From Cymodocea nodosa (taxonomy: Eukaryota; Streptophyta; Magnoliopsida; Alismatales; Cymodoceaceae), in the NCBI GenBank assembly GCA_036874045.1, contig CM072341.1, positions 14,520,501 to 14,584,500 on the forward strand: a DNA stretch of 64,000 nucleotides, read 5' to 3'. Position 1 is the stretch's first letter. Each line of letters starts with the position of its first letter. Under the pieces are notes generated by a model that saw nothing but the letters and a program-made list of their open reading frames with translations, had not been told where the DNA came from and made no database searches. This document shows positions 24,531 through 38,700 of the stretch, in pieces. The position numbers and the translations under genes were made by a program.

Positions 24531-26005
24531 CAGGGCAAGTCTTTTTAACTTATATTCGATTATCAGTTTATTAAATTAAATTTTAATATGAATTATTAAG
24601 TTCGTACTTTCGTCGTCTAACCTTTTTCATTTATTCTAATAATTTTAGATACAAACATAAAGCCCATGAAATTGAATGGGATCATGATAAGAGCAAATCA
24701 AAACATGTAAAATTACAAAAATTATCGTACACATAGTTACAGTTTTATTTTCACTTGTAATCGGTCTAAATTATTCCCTAACAAAAAACATCCATAACCA
24801 GGGACCGGGAAGAGATGCACCTAATGAAAAATTCTAATTCATTAATCTAAGACCATAACAAATGTATGTTTCAATCTAAGGTAAATATTGGCTATGACAA
24901 GTGTGTCTTGTGATTTTCATGCCTGTGCCATTCTTTCTCTGCCTTTGCTTGTAATGTATGTTTTTCTTACCACATTGGTGAATGGTGACTTCTGCCATGA
25001 ATTGTCTTTTAAAAATAAAATGCAATCTTCTCTTATGCAAAGATTTAATGATCGGACCTTATTTTATCATTTATCTCATACTCGGCAAATTTTCAACCAA
25101 TCAGGCAAAAGAAATCAATCTCTCGCTAAAATAATAAAAAACAATGATTGCAAAATCAGCTTTGCACTTCTTATACAAACTGGCATCTTGTGAAGGTAAT
25201 GGTCATTGTAATTGGATCCAGGTATCATCAGGTCCTATATGCGATTTGACATAGATGAGATGTAACAAATGGGGGTCAAGATGGGTAGGAAGAGGAGAGG
25301 TGTTGTCTCAGCCACCTCTCAAATTGCAACCTTCTCTGTGTTTTCTTCCAATTTACATCAAAAAAATCACCATCCTTGAAGAAGGTGGAGTTATGGGCAG
25401 ATGTACCAGAGCACAAGGTAGATGTGTGCGAACTCATCCATGCTGTGGCAAGATGGGACTGTGTTAAGAGAGAGGTGGATAGCCATTGGGGTAGACATTA
25501 CATAGAAAATTCAGAAGCCTCAAAGAGAGGTGAAGTTTCCAAAGAATTGAGGCCATGCAATAGAACAGCTGTTAGCTTATCATCATGCTGACATGGAAAA
25601 ATGGGTGATGACCTCAAGGGAAAGTAGCGCTATTTTGAGGGATTTGGTGGAAGGCCCAGTAGATAGATTCGAAGAAAGTCGCCTATAGTATGTGACTACA
25701 AGGAGGAGCTATCCTCCTTTTTAAATTACAGAAGAGGGGTATGATGGTTGAGTATCCTCACAAACTTGATGTCATATCCACCACAGTTACTGGGTTGGAT
25801 GAGTCCACCCTTGTATCTTGTTTTTCTAGTAATGGCGCTGCAAGGATCTCAACCAGAGAAAGAATGGGAGCCATGGAGGAAGTGGAAGGGACAGTAGTTA
25901 AACACAGAAAAAGTCACCTGTAGCAAGGTCAACTCCAATGCTTCAAAGAAATATGATAATGCGAGCTTCAGAGTTTGGAAGTGCACGTAGCGAGGAAGGA
26001 GGAAT
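24531..26005. other. Unrecognised intergenic sequence
   Basis: AT-rich to about 25,180. From 25,190 to 25,960 it is more balanced, with several short plus-strand frames (25255-25467, 25376-25591, 25741-25923). Stretches such as KKVELWADVPEHKVDVCEL look protein-like but are broken and match nothing I know. It may be a retroelement relic. Confidence 0.4.
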
Positions 26006-26730
26006 TTAGGAGTGAGTTTTTGCACGATAAAAAAAAGAGAAAATAATAGAAATTTAAAATAAAGTTTTTATGTGCGACGAAAAGTAAAGAAAAATTTGTT
26101 AAAATTTTTACTTTAACTTTATCAAAAAAAGAAATTTCTTTATATCTTCTTTTCATTTTTAATGAAATATGGAAAAGTTGACAAGTGACAACTCATCTGA
26201 GTAAAAGTTTTCTTTTAATTTTCTTATAAATCATATGTTATTATCATAAATTATAAAAACTACATTTTAGTATCTTTTATCTTAAAAATCATATTTTATC
26301 ATCTTTTACTGTAAAAATCATATTTTTCATCTTCCATCTTAAAAATCATATTTTATAATCATAAAAATCATATTTTTATCACTATAAATCATAACAATCA
26401 TATTTTATCATCTTTTATCACAACAATCATATTTTATTATATTTTATCTTAAAAATCATATTTTATCATCTTTTATCTTAAAAATCATATTTTACCATCA
26501 TAAATCATAAAAATCATATTTTATGATAAAAATCATATTTTATCTATAAATTTGTCATGAGCATTAAATAATTGTATATTATTAAATCTATATTCTATTA
26601 CTTTCCTTATACAAACACTTCCATTTTTGTTGACTTTTTGTAACTTTTTTTTTACTTTTTAAAAATTTCTAAATTCTTCTTTTATTCTTTTTTATTACTT
26701 TTTAGATACACAAATAAACTCTTAATTTAT
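26006..26730. mobile_element. Candidate MITE holding an AT-rich minisatellite
   Basis: Both sides carry aattta. The left edge reads ggagtgagtttttgcacg and the right edge, reverse-complemented, aagagtttatttgtgta, so the ends are weakly inverted and resemble the TTTGTGCA hAT-type ends at 19.3-20.3 kb. The centre is a tandem array. The ends are poor and the call is tentative. Confidence 0.35.
26254..26545. repeat. AT-rich minisatellite, about 28-bp unit
   Basis: About ten degenerate units of the form aaaaatcatattttatcatc plus ttttatctt. The block atcatatttt recurs every 20-30 bases. Confidence 0.85.
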
Positions 26731-26974
26731 ATGTTTGACACCTGTAAAAGAATAAAGAAGAAAGAACTAAGATTGTGTTTCAGGTGTGATGAGCTCCATA
26801 AAGGCCATCGTGTAAAAATAAACTTTTACTTATGATCCAAAGGTCAATATCTAAAGATAAGGAAGAAAGTAGTGGAGATAACTTGTAGGAAATAATCACC
26901 AAAAATTTCTTGCATATAGAGATAATCATCTTAAGATAATTGGAAGGGAATTATTGAGGTCAACCTATCATAGT

Positions 26975-29900
26975 TGTTGTTAGGAATTTTGGCTTTAATG
27001 AAAAGTATTTAATAAGGCTGACAACTCATTTAAATCAATTACTTGGTTTTAATGAAAAATCTTTAATAATGTTTGGCAATCTAATTAAAGTACATCATAA
27101 TTTATAAATAATACATTAATGTAAGGAGAACTGAGTTAAGTATCCTTTAGATATCTGTCACCATATTTTAAAAGTATTTTGTAAATAAGATATAAATAAC
27201 TATCTGAGTTTGTTGGTCTGTTATACTTTTACTTTACTACAAATTTGTATAATTATATTTATATTTAAGTTTCTTTTAATTTTATTAATTTATTACTTCA
27301 TAAAAAACTCAAATAGTTATGTTTAAGTATTCAGTCTTTTAACATATTTATTTAATAAACTCGAATAGTTATTAGGTGAAGAGAATTTTTTAATTTATTA
27401 TTTCAAACACTTCTACTTATTGTTGTTAAAGTTGATAATAACTATTCTAATTTATTATATAGTTATGAATCTTACTTTTTGAAAACTCATATAATTATCC
27501 TAAGTATTCAAGTTTCTCACTTTATCTCTTTACTTAGTTGTTTAAAAGAAAATAGTAAAGTTATGCTAAGTCTTTATGCTTACTAGGTCGTAAACTTGTA
27601 CAATTATCATAACCTTTTTAGTTACTTATGCATTTATTTGCTAAATTCGAATCTTACATATTTATTAATTTAACGATTGAATCTGAATATCTAGTCAAAA
27701 AATTAAATTGTTATAAGTTTTACTAACAACCTTTTGTATTTCTACCTTTGTAATCCTAGATTGAAAATCTTACTTCCATTAAGTTCTACAATACATTGTA
27801 AAGATTAACAATTATGTTAGGATGTAAAAGAGGATGTGGTAGACTTACCAAAGCATAAGAAAATGAGATGAAGTTAAAGAAAATAGAAAGTGAAATACAA
27901 GGCATTTATTTCCAGTACACTTTTGAAATTTTACATGCAATAAGAAAATATATTCAAGAAGAGAAAAATTTCTACTAAAAGTTTATTAGAAATTATGCTA
28001 AGACACAATTTAGAATTAAGTAGATATAACTTTCTGAGCTAAACCTATGCAAAAGAACGATACAATATAACCTTAAGGTTGTTACAAATTCTAGACAAGT
28101 ATTGGAAAAACCATTGATAAAGTCTATTACATATTATAGAAAGAAGTGGTAATCTTTAATTAAAAATGCAAATAGTGAATTGACCAATATATATTCACAA
28201 CATTATTTTCCAATTGATGTTTTGGATGAAATTCATAAACATATAAATGAATAGAAAATAATTATTTGAAAAATAAGCCTTCGAAGTGAAGGTCAAAAAA
28301 TTTATCAATTGAAAATGGGAGATGTTGAAGCTTTAAAATTGTATATACCACTATTGCAACCACAACAATCTAGAGAAGGTCTATCAATTTCATAGGTGTC
28401 GCTTATAGGAGAAGTTAAAGAAACCCTAGCACCACCAATACAAGAAGACACTATAGAAATATAGCCAAAAGAAAAGAAGAATTGAAAATTCAGGGCTAAC
28501 TACAAGTGAGAAAAATTTTGCTATAGAGAGAAGAATTATTGAAAAATGGAAAATTATATTCAATTGTAAATTTTGAAAAACAATTCACTAATGAAATCTC
28601 AATAGATGTGACAAATATTAGATTAAAAGTCTATACTTTAAGGTATTATATCACTGTAACTTATAATATTTTATTCAATACAATGAACAATTTTTCAAGA
28701 AAAACTATTGCACAACAAAATTTATTTTCTAATTATCCTATGGTAGTAGAAAATGTAGGAAATTTTGATTAATATACAAATAATATAAATATAGATAATA
28801 TAGACAGAGTCTATGAATTTTAATGACATATCATCTGAAGAGAAATGTACAAACATTATTCCTCATATAGTATCTCTAAGAATTAATTTAATATATAGTT
28901 GCTTGAATAAATTTGTAAATATCTAGTTATGGCTATTACAAAATACATGTTATTGGTTAATAACTATATATAGTCAATAATACAATACATTATAGTTAGA
29001 ATATAATAATGTTGAAGTCTTAGTAAGAGATAATGTTCTAGCAATATAATATATTATTATACCAAAAATTAGTATTGAGCATTTTCCAATTAAGAGACAA
29101 TTGTTAGGAACTATTGTTCAAATTGAAGAACAAACAAAAGATATTATAGTTGTTGAAATGTTTGAAGAAGTTCAAATAGATGTTGTTGATGGTATTATTG
29201 ATATGACAATTGCAGATACTTCAAAATTTTATATAGAATTTGAAAATAGTGTTGATGATTCTGAAAATATAGCTACTGATGAAGACATTACTATGAGTCC
29301 TAGAACTAAAGAATATTAGAATAGGAAAATTCCAAACCTTAAGTAGAATTTGGAAGATAATATACTATTATGGTTTAGAGATAATTTCTGTCATGAAAGA
29401 TACTTAAACTATAAAACTTTTACAGTTTTATATGCATGATTAGTTAAGTTTAAAAGGATGGCAAATATAAGAGAAATATTTGAATTTTAAAGGTTGTTGA
29501 CACTATTACCACAACAACTAAGTCATCTATTACTTCAAGAAGTTATCAGTTATTTTTACTCAAACTTAATAATCATAGACAATACTTCTATCTCAAATAT
29601 ATAAGAGTCAGATATTCAGTTAACTCTGGAACTTTTATATAAAGTATTAGGACTAACGAATGAATGAGTTAAACTATTAGGAAGAAGATAGATATATCAA
29701 CTTGGATAAGACATTAAACAATTAACAAAATATTTTAAAGTCAACAGTGAACTCAAGCTTTAAACGATTTACATGGTTAGACAAGATTTATTGCAAAGAT
29801 CTTACATGGTCACATATTTCAAAAGTTTGGTTATAGAGCAGAAGTTAACAGATGCTGGTTCTATGCAATGTATGTTTTGATAAATTATATTCAAGTAAAT

Positions 29901-31785
29901 TGGTACGACATATTTATCTATCACATTCAGAATTTTCAAAGTAAGTTATTTTTTGAAGATGCAATATTGAGAATTGTGGCAAGTCAAATAGATATTACAC
30001 TTTGACCAAAAAAAAGATAAAATCAAGATATTTCTTTACAAAAAAATTATAGAAATACTAGGAAATAGACCTACTTGAAATTCAACATAGATAGTAACAA
30101 TATCATCAAGGTCAACAATAGTAACAATTACAGCAATAATAATAACAAAAGCAACAACAACAATAAGAACAACATACACAACAAGAACAATCAAATACTC
30201 AACAACAAATAGATAGTTATACAGAATAATTACAACAACATTCACAAGTCAGAAATACAAACTTAGATCAAGAAATAATTGATCAATTAAATAGAGTTAG
30301 TGTAGAAATCACATAGAAGATTTCAGAAACTTTATTAAATATTTTTAAAAGACATAGAAGCTTATGAATGAATAAAGAACAAATTATGTATTACACATAA
30401 ACATTTTTTTGTAATTTGTTCAAAATTGTAAATAATTGTTTTCTTTGATTCAATTCATGTATTTACTAAAATCAGTTATTGTATATCCACATTTGTTTGT
30501 GTAAATTGAAAATTGATTTTTTGAGTTCTCTTCTAAATTTTTATACTTAGCATTTTTTCCCTCACATGATTTTTTGATTTTTATGGCAAAAAGGGGGAGA
30601 ATGATTTTTTAGAAAGCTAGACTTATTAGGTTTTGTCATTACTAAAAAGAAGGAGATTGTCAAGAATTTTGTTTTAATGATGAATATTTTACTAAGTTTA
30701 TAAATAAGTCTAAGTATATATTTTTATCTCAGTCACATAATTAGGCATTAATGATTTTTGAAAAATTGTACAATTATGGTTAACGTTTCGAGTTAGTCGA
30801 AAAGTTATGTTAAAAATTGTAGAATTAAAGTTATCTATACATGCATTTTTAATGTCTTAAGCTTTTACGTATTTTCCATATATGTTTAGTAAAGAAAAGT
30901 CAAAGAGTTAGATAACTATTCAAGTTTTTACATATGAATTAATAACTATTTGAGTTTTATAAAGTAACTAACATAGAATTAAGTTTTTCTATTATAGTCA
31001 CATATTTTATAAGTGAAAAACTCAAAGAGTTATAGATAAGTGTTTAAATTTTTATAAGTATTAAAAGATAAGTGTCCGACTAAAGAGATAACTTAGAAGA
31101 TAAATTCTATAGTTATCTAAAAAAAGTATTCTCGATGAATCTACGATAAATGAACATAGAAATTCAAAAAGGAAGTGGAGAATATAGATAATTCAAATTT
31201 GAAAAAATATGTGAGATCATAGATTAAGTAAATGAATGTACTGAACGAGAAACTTCAGTTCTACCATTATAAATAAAGGATATGAGCTATACTTCATTCA
31301 TCTCAAAAATTACAGAAAAATATCCTAAAAACTATAAAGAGATATTCTAAAAAACAGAGAAATCTCAATTGAGAGAAAGAGATATCTAACAAAGAAATAC
31401 TAACAAATACAGAAAAAAAAACTATCTCAAAGAAATCTCAAAGATTCAAAGAAAAAAGTAAGAAGTAAGAAGATAGAGAAGTAGAGCAAAAAGCAAGAAG
31501 AATTAGAAATTACGTGTAATTACGTGTAAAAGCTCAGGTTTGAAATTTCAATTCAATCAAAACTAGAATAAGGTAAATTATATTTTTAGAGTGTTGAATT
31601 GTATACAAAAAAATTTGTATCATAACCAATAAATAGGAAATTATGCTTAAAAATAAGTTACTACTTTATCGATAAAATTTTGATTTATAATAATTGTGTG
31701 TTTTATACTTTTATTTTATCTGCTAGAATTTTTAAATTCTAAAAACACAATTCATCTATTCTCTTGTGATACTTACAATCTTACA
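26975..31785 (+). mobile_element. Degenerate LTR element of family B (4.8 kb)
   Basis: The unit begins TGTTGTTAGGAATTTTGG and ends ATCTTACA. It is flanked by a perfect 5-bp duplication ATAGT (26970-26974 and 31786-31790). The right-hand LTR (30658-31785, 1,128 bp) is homologous, in reverse, to the solo LTR at 53205-54448 and, in the same direction, to the copy at 61058 onwards. A purine tract aaaaagaaggaga precedes it, so the sense strand is plus. The left LTR shares only about the first 45 bp clearly. Internal text is not a normal pol region. Near 28,540-28,770, 29,101-29,319 and 29,700-30,010 it gives broken, Asn/Ile-rich frames. The last (VNWYDIFIYHIQNF) loosely resembles the plant transposon protein of non-autonomous LARDs. 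Confidence 0.7.
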
Positions 31786-31789
31786 ATAG

Positions 31790-32610
31790 TGCTAAATGAT
31801 TTAATGAGCAATCACAACTTTGTGAATGAAAAATTAGTGAAGGCCATGAAGCTAAAGTTGAATACAAGAAAAGAACTCCAAGTTATGTTAGTTGTAGCAA
31901 GGGAGTTTGTCTAAGTGATGAGCAATGTGCAAACTAGTTAATTAATGTAGAGGGAGTGGAAAGTCCTCTCAATATGTTTGCTTTTAGAGAAGAGAGATTG
32001 AAAAGTAAGTGGGATAATTTTTGTCCAAGGGGCTAGCAAGGTAGAGTCATAAGGAGTTTTCCTCCCTCCTTTGTACTGTGAATCAAAAAAAGGAAACAAT
32101 AGGGGATGAAGATTACACAAATTATCATGAGTTGAATAGAAACACACTAAAGATAAATATCTCATGTCAATAATTGATAAATCATTGGATGAACTAAGGT
32201 AGGCATAATGGACCCTAAGTTGGATTCATGATCAATGTGCTACTAAATTAGAATGGCAGAGATAAACACAAAATAATCGATTTAGACTATACTTAAGGAG
32301 GCTTGTATCAATGTCTTTTTGATGATATGCTAATATATAACAAATTCTTGCAAGAGCATCTGGAACATTGAACGTGATGTTGGGATTGCTACTACATATA
32401 ATTTCTATGCCAAGAAGAGTAAATGTCAGGGTGAAGGAATTTTCCTATTTGGTACATGTGGTTAGTTCAGCAGGAGTTACTATGAATGTAAATAAGTTGG
32501 AAGCAGCTGAGTGGCTCCAACCTCTAACCGTCAGATCCTTGAGAGGAGTTTTGGGGTTCTCAGCTTGGCATATACACGACATTGGTTTGAAGCATATTAA
32601 TCAATCGTGT
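31790..32610 (+). mobile_element. Ty3-gypsy relic (protease and RT fragments)
   Basis: Plus strand, 31,790-31,915: a retroviral-type protease fragment reading HNFVNEKLVKAMKLKLN and KELQVMLVVARE, with the catalytic D-S/T-G lost. Near 32,310-32,360: RT text around FDDMLIYN. 32,430-32,575: VKEFSYLVHVVSSAGVTMNV followed by VRSLRGVLGFSAW, the usual gypsy RT-connection segment. Frames are broken and much is deleted. It ends about 150 bases from the ABCB28 stop codon, so it may lie in or next to that gene's 3' UTR. Family B inserted against its left edge. Confidence 0.82.
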
Positions 32611-32753
32611 ATTTAGTATAATCAATCAACATGGCATTTTACATAATACTAAATTATTGACCTTATTGATCCTTTAATACCAGCTCCTCTAAATATTTTA
32701 CAATTCTAATAATAATCAACTTTCCTATAGTTGGATTTTAATCAATGAAATCA

Positions 32754-35700
32754 TCATTCAAAGGCCAGTCTTTGGGTGCCAACCAGTGAAGCATATTGAC
32801 CTTTATGAGCCAGTAACTCTGTATGAGTGCCCAACTCTGTAATATTACCGTCTGAACAGAATGCAATTTGATGAGCATTCTGAACTGTGCTTAGTCTATG
32901 AGCAATCACCAACGTAGTCCTCCCCTTCATCAGATGGTCAAGAGCCTGTTGTACAAGGCGTTCACTTACTGCATCCAAAGCACTTGTTGCCTGAAACAGA
33001 AGTGTGATGAAAAGTTTAAAATGGGAAAAGAAAGGGATTTAGGAGGCACTTTTGTTGTTTCAGTAAACATGCCTTTCAATAAACATTTCCATAGGCAATG
33101 CCCAATAGTTGATTGTAAAAAAGCTTACCTCATCAAGTATAAGAATGGGGGCATCCTTGAGAAGAGCCCGTGCAATAGCAATTCTCTGTAATCATGAAAC
33201 TAAACCTTCAGGATTTTATGATAACAATTAGGCAAGTCTAATTGCAGTTGTGGTTTAATACCTGTCTTTGCCCACCACTTAGTAGGCCTCCACGTTCACC
33301 AACAGAAGTATCATAGCCCTTATTAGATAAATGAATGTATTAGCCACTTACAAGTGATGCTAATCGTATGCGAGATTTCACTTGGTCGAATGACTTGAAT
33401 AAAGACTGGAGCATACCTCAGGTAGAGAAAGTATGAAATCATGTGCATTGGCGGCTTTTGCAGCTTTTATCACATCTTCCCTCAAGACGTCCTCATCTGG
33501 AAGACCATAAGCTATGTTCTCTCCAACAGACGCTGAAAACAGAACAGGATCCTGTGTATAGAGAAATTAAAGAAAATAACAAAGATAAGGAATAGCATAA
33601 TTTGCAAAATTGTACTCAGTCAAAAGGAGATCATTCTCTAAAATTTTTTTTTCCATAAACGGCATAGAACAGTACAATGAGAAGCACCTGATTCACCAAA
33701 GCCACAATACGTGCCCACTCTCTCTTATCAAAAGCTCGGACATCTTCCCCTGCTACTGTTACGCATCCTTTAGTTGGCTGAAAAGTGAAAATATAGGAAT
33801 CTAAATCTTGCACAATTTCATCATCAAATGAGATGATAAATTTTCAGAAAAATAAAAGACGAACCTCATAAAATCGTGCCAAGAGTTGAACAATAGTGCT
33901 TTTTCCAGAACCACTTGGGCCTACAAGTGCAGTTACTTCTCCACATTTCAGTGTGAGGTTCAAACCATTCAAGACCTCCACGTCAGTCCTCAGAGGATAA
34001 GAGAAAGACACATCTGCCAATGAAATAACAGTAAGACAAATTGAGTAGGAAGAGCAAAACAATAGCAAATAGTGATTGTCCTCGTGATTTCAGTGTCCAA
34101 GATCACATTGAAATTTGAACAGTGGGTCAATCACTATGTTAAGCCACACACACATTGCAGTGAGCCACAACTAAACAATGGGTCATTATTTAACTGCCAC
34201 ACCATTGCGTATTGAGTGGGATTGCAAAATCAAGAGTAAATCTAGTGCACTTAACCAAAGTATTAGAGGTGAAAATCAAAACCTAGAGGGAAAAAATAAA
34301 AAACATAGAGATCTAAGAATTAAGTTGTGGAAAGTAAAAGTTGAAAGGCAAATGACATTTAAAGAAAAGTTGTTATAACAACAACATTTATTATTTTTTT
34401 ATGTATGGATGCATGTAAAGTGAATGAACCATAATTCTACTATGTGAGGTTGGCCTTATGAATCTTTTTCATCTATGTATTTCTATTGTCAAAGCTTTGA
34501 TTAAATTATATAAATTTATTTTTTTATAATTGCTAACCAAATAGTTTTAGGACTACCTCTACTTCTAATTTATTTAAGTCAATTTTCTTCTATCTTATCT
34601 TTAATAAATGCAACTCTTATTATATTTCTAATAAAAGTATTTTTAACTTATCTCTTATTGTATTATTACTCATTTATTTAAGTTTACGCATCTTGGTAAT
34701 ATTAACTTTTTACATGTAGTTATGTTTTATAGTTCAACATTCTAAACTATAAAGTATAATCAGATAAATAGCAATTTTATATATATATTTTTAATTTTAA
34801 GAATATCTACCTTGTTGAAATATAAGAAATAAGTGAAAGTTGTATATTATTTATAGGTAACAAAGCCTCTATATATAAAAACTACATATAAAGGATGAAT
34901 ACAATTCTAACAATGCGAGACTAAACTTGCTTATAACACAAGTAACTCTAATATATTCTTTACTCTTACATACCTCCTGAAGCATCCATCTTGCAACAGA
35001 CTTAATAACAACTCAAACAAATTTAAATAGAAATAACAGATACATAAAGAAATATAACAAAATTGCTATAAATGAAAGTAATAACAATAGACAGTAGTAG
35101 TGAACCTTCATAAAGAGGCAACAATGGTAGAAAATCTTCAATCGTGTAAAGACAACAGTAATAAAGAACCTCCAATCATGAGGAGGTAGGAACATTAAAG
35201 AACCTTCAATCATATGAAGGCAACACTGGTAGAGAACCTCCTACTATGGGGAGTAAAAGTAAAAGATTAATCTGAGATAAATCTTGGAATAACTGATTTT
35301 AGATAGTAGTATAATCATTGGATGATATAATTTGAGGTAATCAAATAGATAAACATGTGGTCTATCCTTAAAAAAAGAGGTAGATAGATGTAATCTACCA
35401 TTAAGATTTTTTTATTTTTATACTTCCACCATAGTTTCTCACTTTTTTTTTTATTTCTCTCTTTGTTTTCTCCTTTTTTTCTCTTCTTTCCCCTCTTTCT
35501 TCTTTCCTTTTTTTCTTTTCTTCTTTCCTTTTTTTCCCTTCTTTTCTTTTCTTTCTCTTCTCATTCTCTCTCCCTTCGTTTACAATCGTCCATCTCACCT
35601 TTGAAACCTTAATGGATGCTAGTGGCAATGGGTTCCTCTAAGTGGTTGATGGAGTAGGAGATAACGTAGTCAACTTGTCAACCTAGGGCATGAGGGAGTG

Positions 35701-38700
35701 AAACTGACAATGCCAACAATGGTGGAGAGTACATCAATGGTGGAAGAGAGGGTTGCAAAATTGACAATACCCTAAACCTTTCTTTGATGTCAGACTAGAA
35801 TGCCTTGGTATTGGAAGGGAGTGGTGTCATTTCCCACACACCCCAAGGTTTGCCAAGGAGACAATGTGTGCTTGATACCTTATGACTTGTAGGTACTTAA
35901 ACTTGCACACAAGTCGACCATGGTTCCCTCTATCAATGATGAAGTTGACTTTGTGCCGATACTTGGTGACATCAAGAAGGTTGAGCAAGACCAGTGAAAG
36001 AAGGAAAATAGTAACAAGGATAGAAAAAGATGGGTGGTGTCCTTTACAACTTGCCATTGTTATGCAAACAAAATGTTTGAAGGAAAAGGAAAGCACTTAA
36101 AGTTTAGGTTAATGAAGGTAGAAGGGTAGAGGAGTGGCTAAAGACCTAGAGACTAGTTAGTGGAGGAGGAAGACAAGAGACATGGGAAAGAGTTTTGGAC
36201 AAGGAGGAAAAGTTGTGGTCAGCACAGGGGGTGGCTCCAACTAGTGGTGTTGATGGTGGGGGTGGTTGGAATGAGTATGTGACTAAGGTTTCCCTCTTTA
36301 TTCTCTAAATCTCTCATACCTGATAGACTCTCAAAAATTGAACTTTGATATCATGTTGGAACATAAAAAATGGGTGAAAGTTGTTATTTATAAACAAACA
36401 AAGCCTTTATCTATAAAGATTACACAAAAAGGGCAAACATAACTCCAACAGTGTGGTACTAAACCCACTTACAACACAAATAACACTAATAAATTATTTA
36501 CTTTCACATTTCTATCACATAACATTCCAAAAGCATTTCTTCACTTTATCTATCCTACTTTAATCTTATGAAGTATTTAAAAATTATACTTCATCATTAT
36601 GAATCTTATAACTATTTAAGTACACAACTTTATCATTATTTTTATTTTCATTGAACCCATATTCTATATATTTAGTTTTTGACTTACTAAATCTAAATTT
36701 TTTGGACTCTAAAGTATTTTTAATTTATTTTCATCAACCAAAATTATGTCATTAACACATAGCATATACACTGGTATTTTTCCTTGAATTTTCTTAATTA
36801 AGAAGTAGATATGAACTTAAAGAAGACCCTTAGTGTAAATCTATGTTTATTGAAAATTTCTTAATTTCTCCTCTTATAATTTAAACATTAGTAACTTCTT
36901 TTTGTAGATGTCCTTTATAATATTAATATATCCTATAGGTACTTTTTCTTTTTAAAACCATCACAATGGGTATTCAAATAAAATTTGTTAAAACAGAAAA
37001 AATATAAAACTAGACAAAAAGATAAATAAATTTTAGAATAGAATGACCACGGCCTGTACACAATCTCACTCCGTAATGGAGAGGTTTTTCTTTTTTTAAG
37101 ATTTGACCTGTGTCCTCTAGTTTACGATAGAATGACGTCACCATTGAAGCAAGACCCTTCCTCTTGTGTTAAGAAAAATACTTCAGAAACCTCAGAAAAT
37201 ATACAAATATAATACAAAAAAGAAGGAATATTGTAAAATCTATCATAAATGTAGAAATGATAAGAATTTTTAAGGTCAAGAAAGAAAAAAAGGCTAAGAA
37301 AATAATTATTGAAATTAAAAATGAAGCTTATAATGAGTTATGAGCTAATCCAAATACAAAAAAGGGAAGACGGTAATTATAAATTGGCTAAGTTAAGATA
37401 AAGAGAACAAATGAATGGCAAAAGAGCACTTTAATACAAAATTGAAATAATTATTGTAGTACTACATTAATAAGACAAAATAAAATATTGGGAAAGAATA
37501 ATTGAACACAGATTAAGTTATGTGACAACAATCACATAAGATCAATTTAATTTTATGCTAAGAAAATCAACAATGAAAGCAATTTATCTATTTAAATAAC
37601 TAAAGTGAAAAAATAGAGTTAAAAAGAAACTACATATGATGTTCATTAATTTAGGAAAAGCATATGACAAAGTAATTAAACAATTGTTGTGATGAGAATT
37701 AGAAAGAAAATAAGAACCCATCATGTAGGAGTGTAAATGGAGTAGATTTGAATCAAATAGGCCTATATTTGAATCTGTATCCATTTAATATCCGGAAATT
37801 CAATTTTGTCAAATTAATATTCATATAACTATTTAAATATTCAAATCTATATCCAACAGATTTATCTAAATTTGAATAATATCCAATACTAGAAAAACTC
37901 AATTCAAATATCTGAATACAAAAATTTGAGTTTGAACATAACTATTTCACATTGATATATTATATTTTATCTGTAAAAAACATAGTCCAAATATCCAAAG
38001 CAAGATAAATGAATTCGAATATAAATATAAATATAGATAAAATTATAATAATAAAATAGTAAACATGTATTATGTCAAATATTTAAATATTTGATTAGAT
38101 AAGTAAACAAATTTGAATTGGATTGTAATTGACAAATATTGTGTGTGTGTGTGTGTCTAAGTTCATTTTGAATATTTTTCAAATATGAAGTTCAAATATG
38201 GTTAATGTTTATTAGATTTTGATTTCAGATAATTTATGCTAAATAGATTCAAATCCAAATCAAATTTCAGAGTTCAAATATCCATTTACATGTACACCAT
38301 TGAGTATATTGATATTTTTAGATTAGATGAATATCCAATAATCTAATAATGCACCCATCAATAAAATAGAAAATATGAATACATCTACATACTAAGTAGG
38401 TTAAAATGTAAGTTTAGTAATGATAGAAAAATGATGAAAACATAAAAGTATATAGAAAAGAAATCTCTAAAAGCAATAATTTTAAATGTTTTGAACTTAT
38501 AATAAGTAACAATGAAAAAATCATAAAAGATATCATTCACAGAATTAAAGTAAGTTGAATGAAGTAGAAAAATGCATCTATACTGTTTCATGATAAAACA
38601 AGATCCTTACAATTAAAATAAAAATTCTGTAAAACATCTATTTGCAGAGACTCCTCTCATGTTATTAAAAATTGATGTCGATTCAAGTAATTTTTTTGAT

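Noticed and set aside
28539..28772. Possible endogenous plant pararetrovirus movement protein in the family B interior
   Set aside because: I considered it because of the Asn/Ile-rich frames, but no movement-protein or RT motifs are present and the TG...CA ends with ATAGT duplications fit an LTR element.
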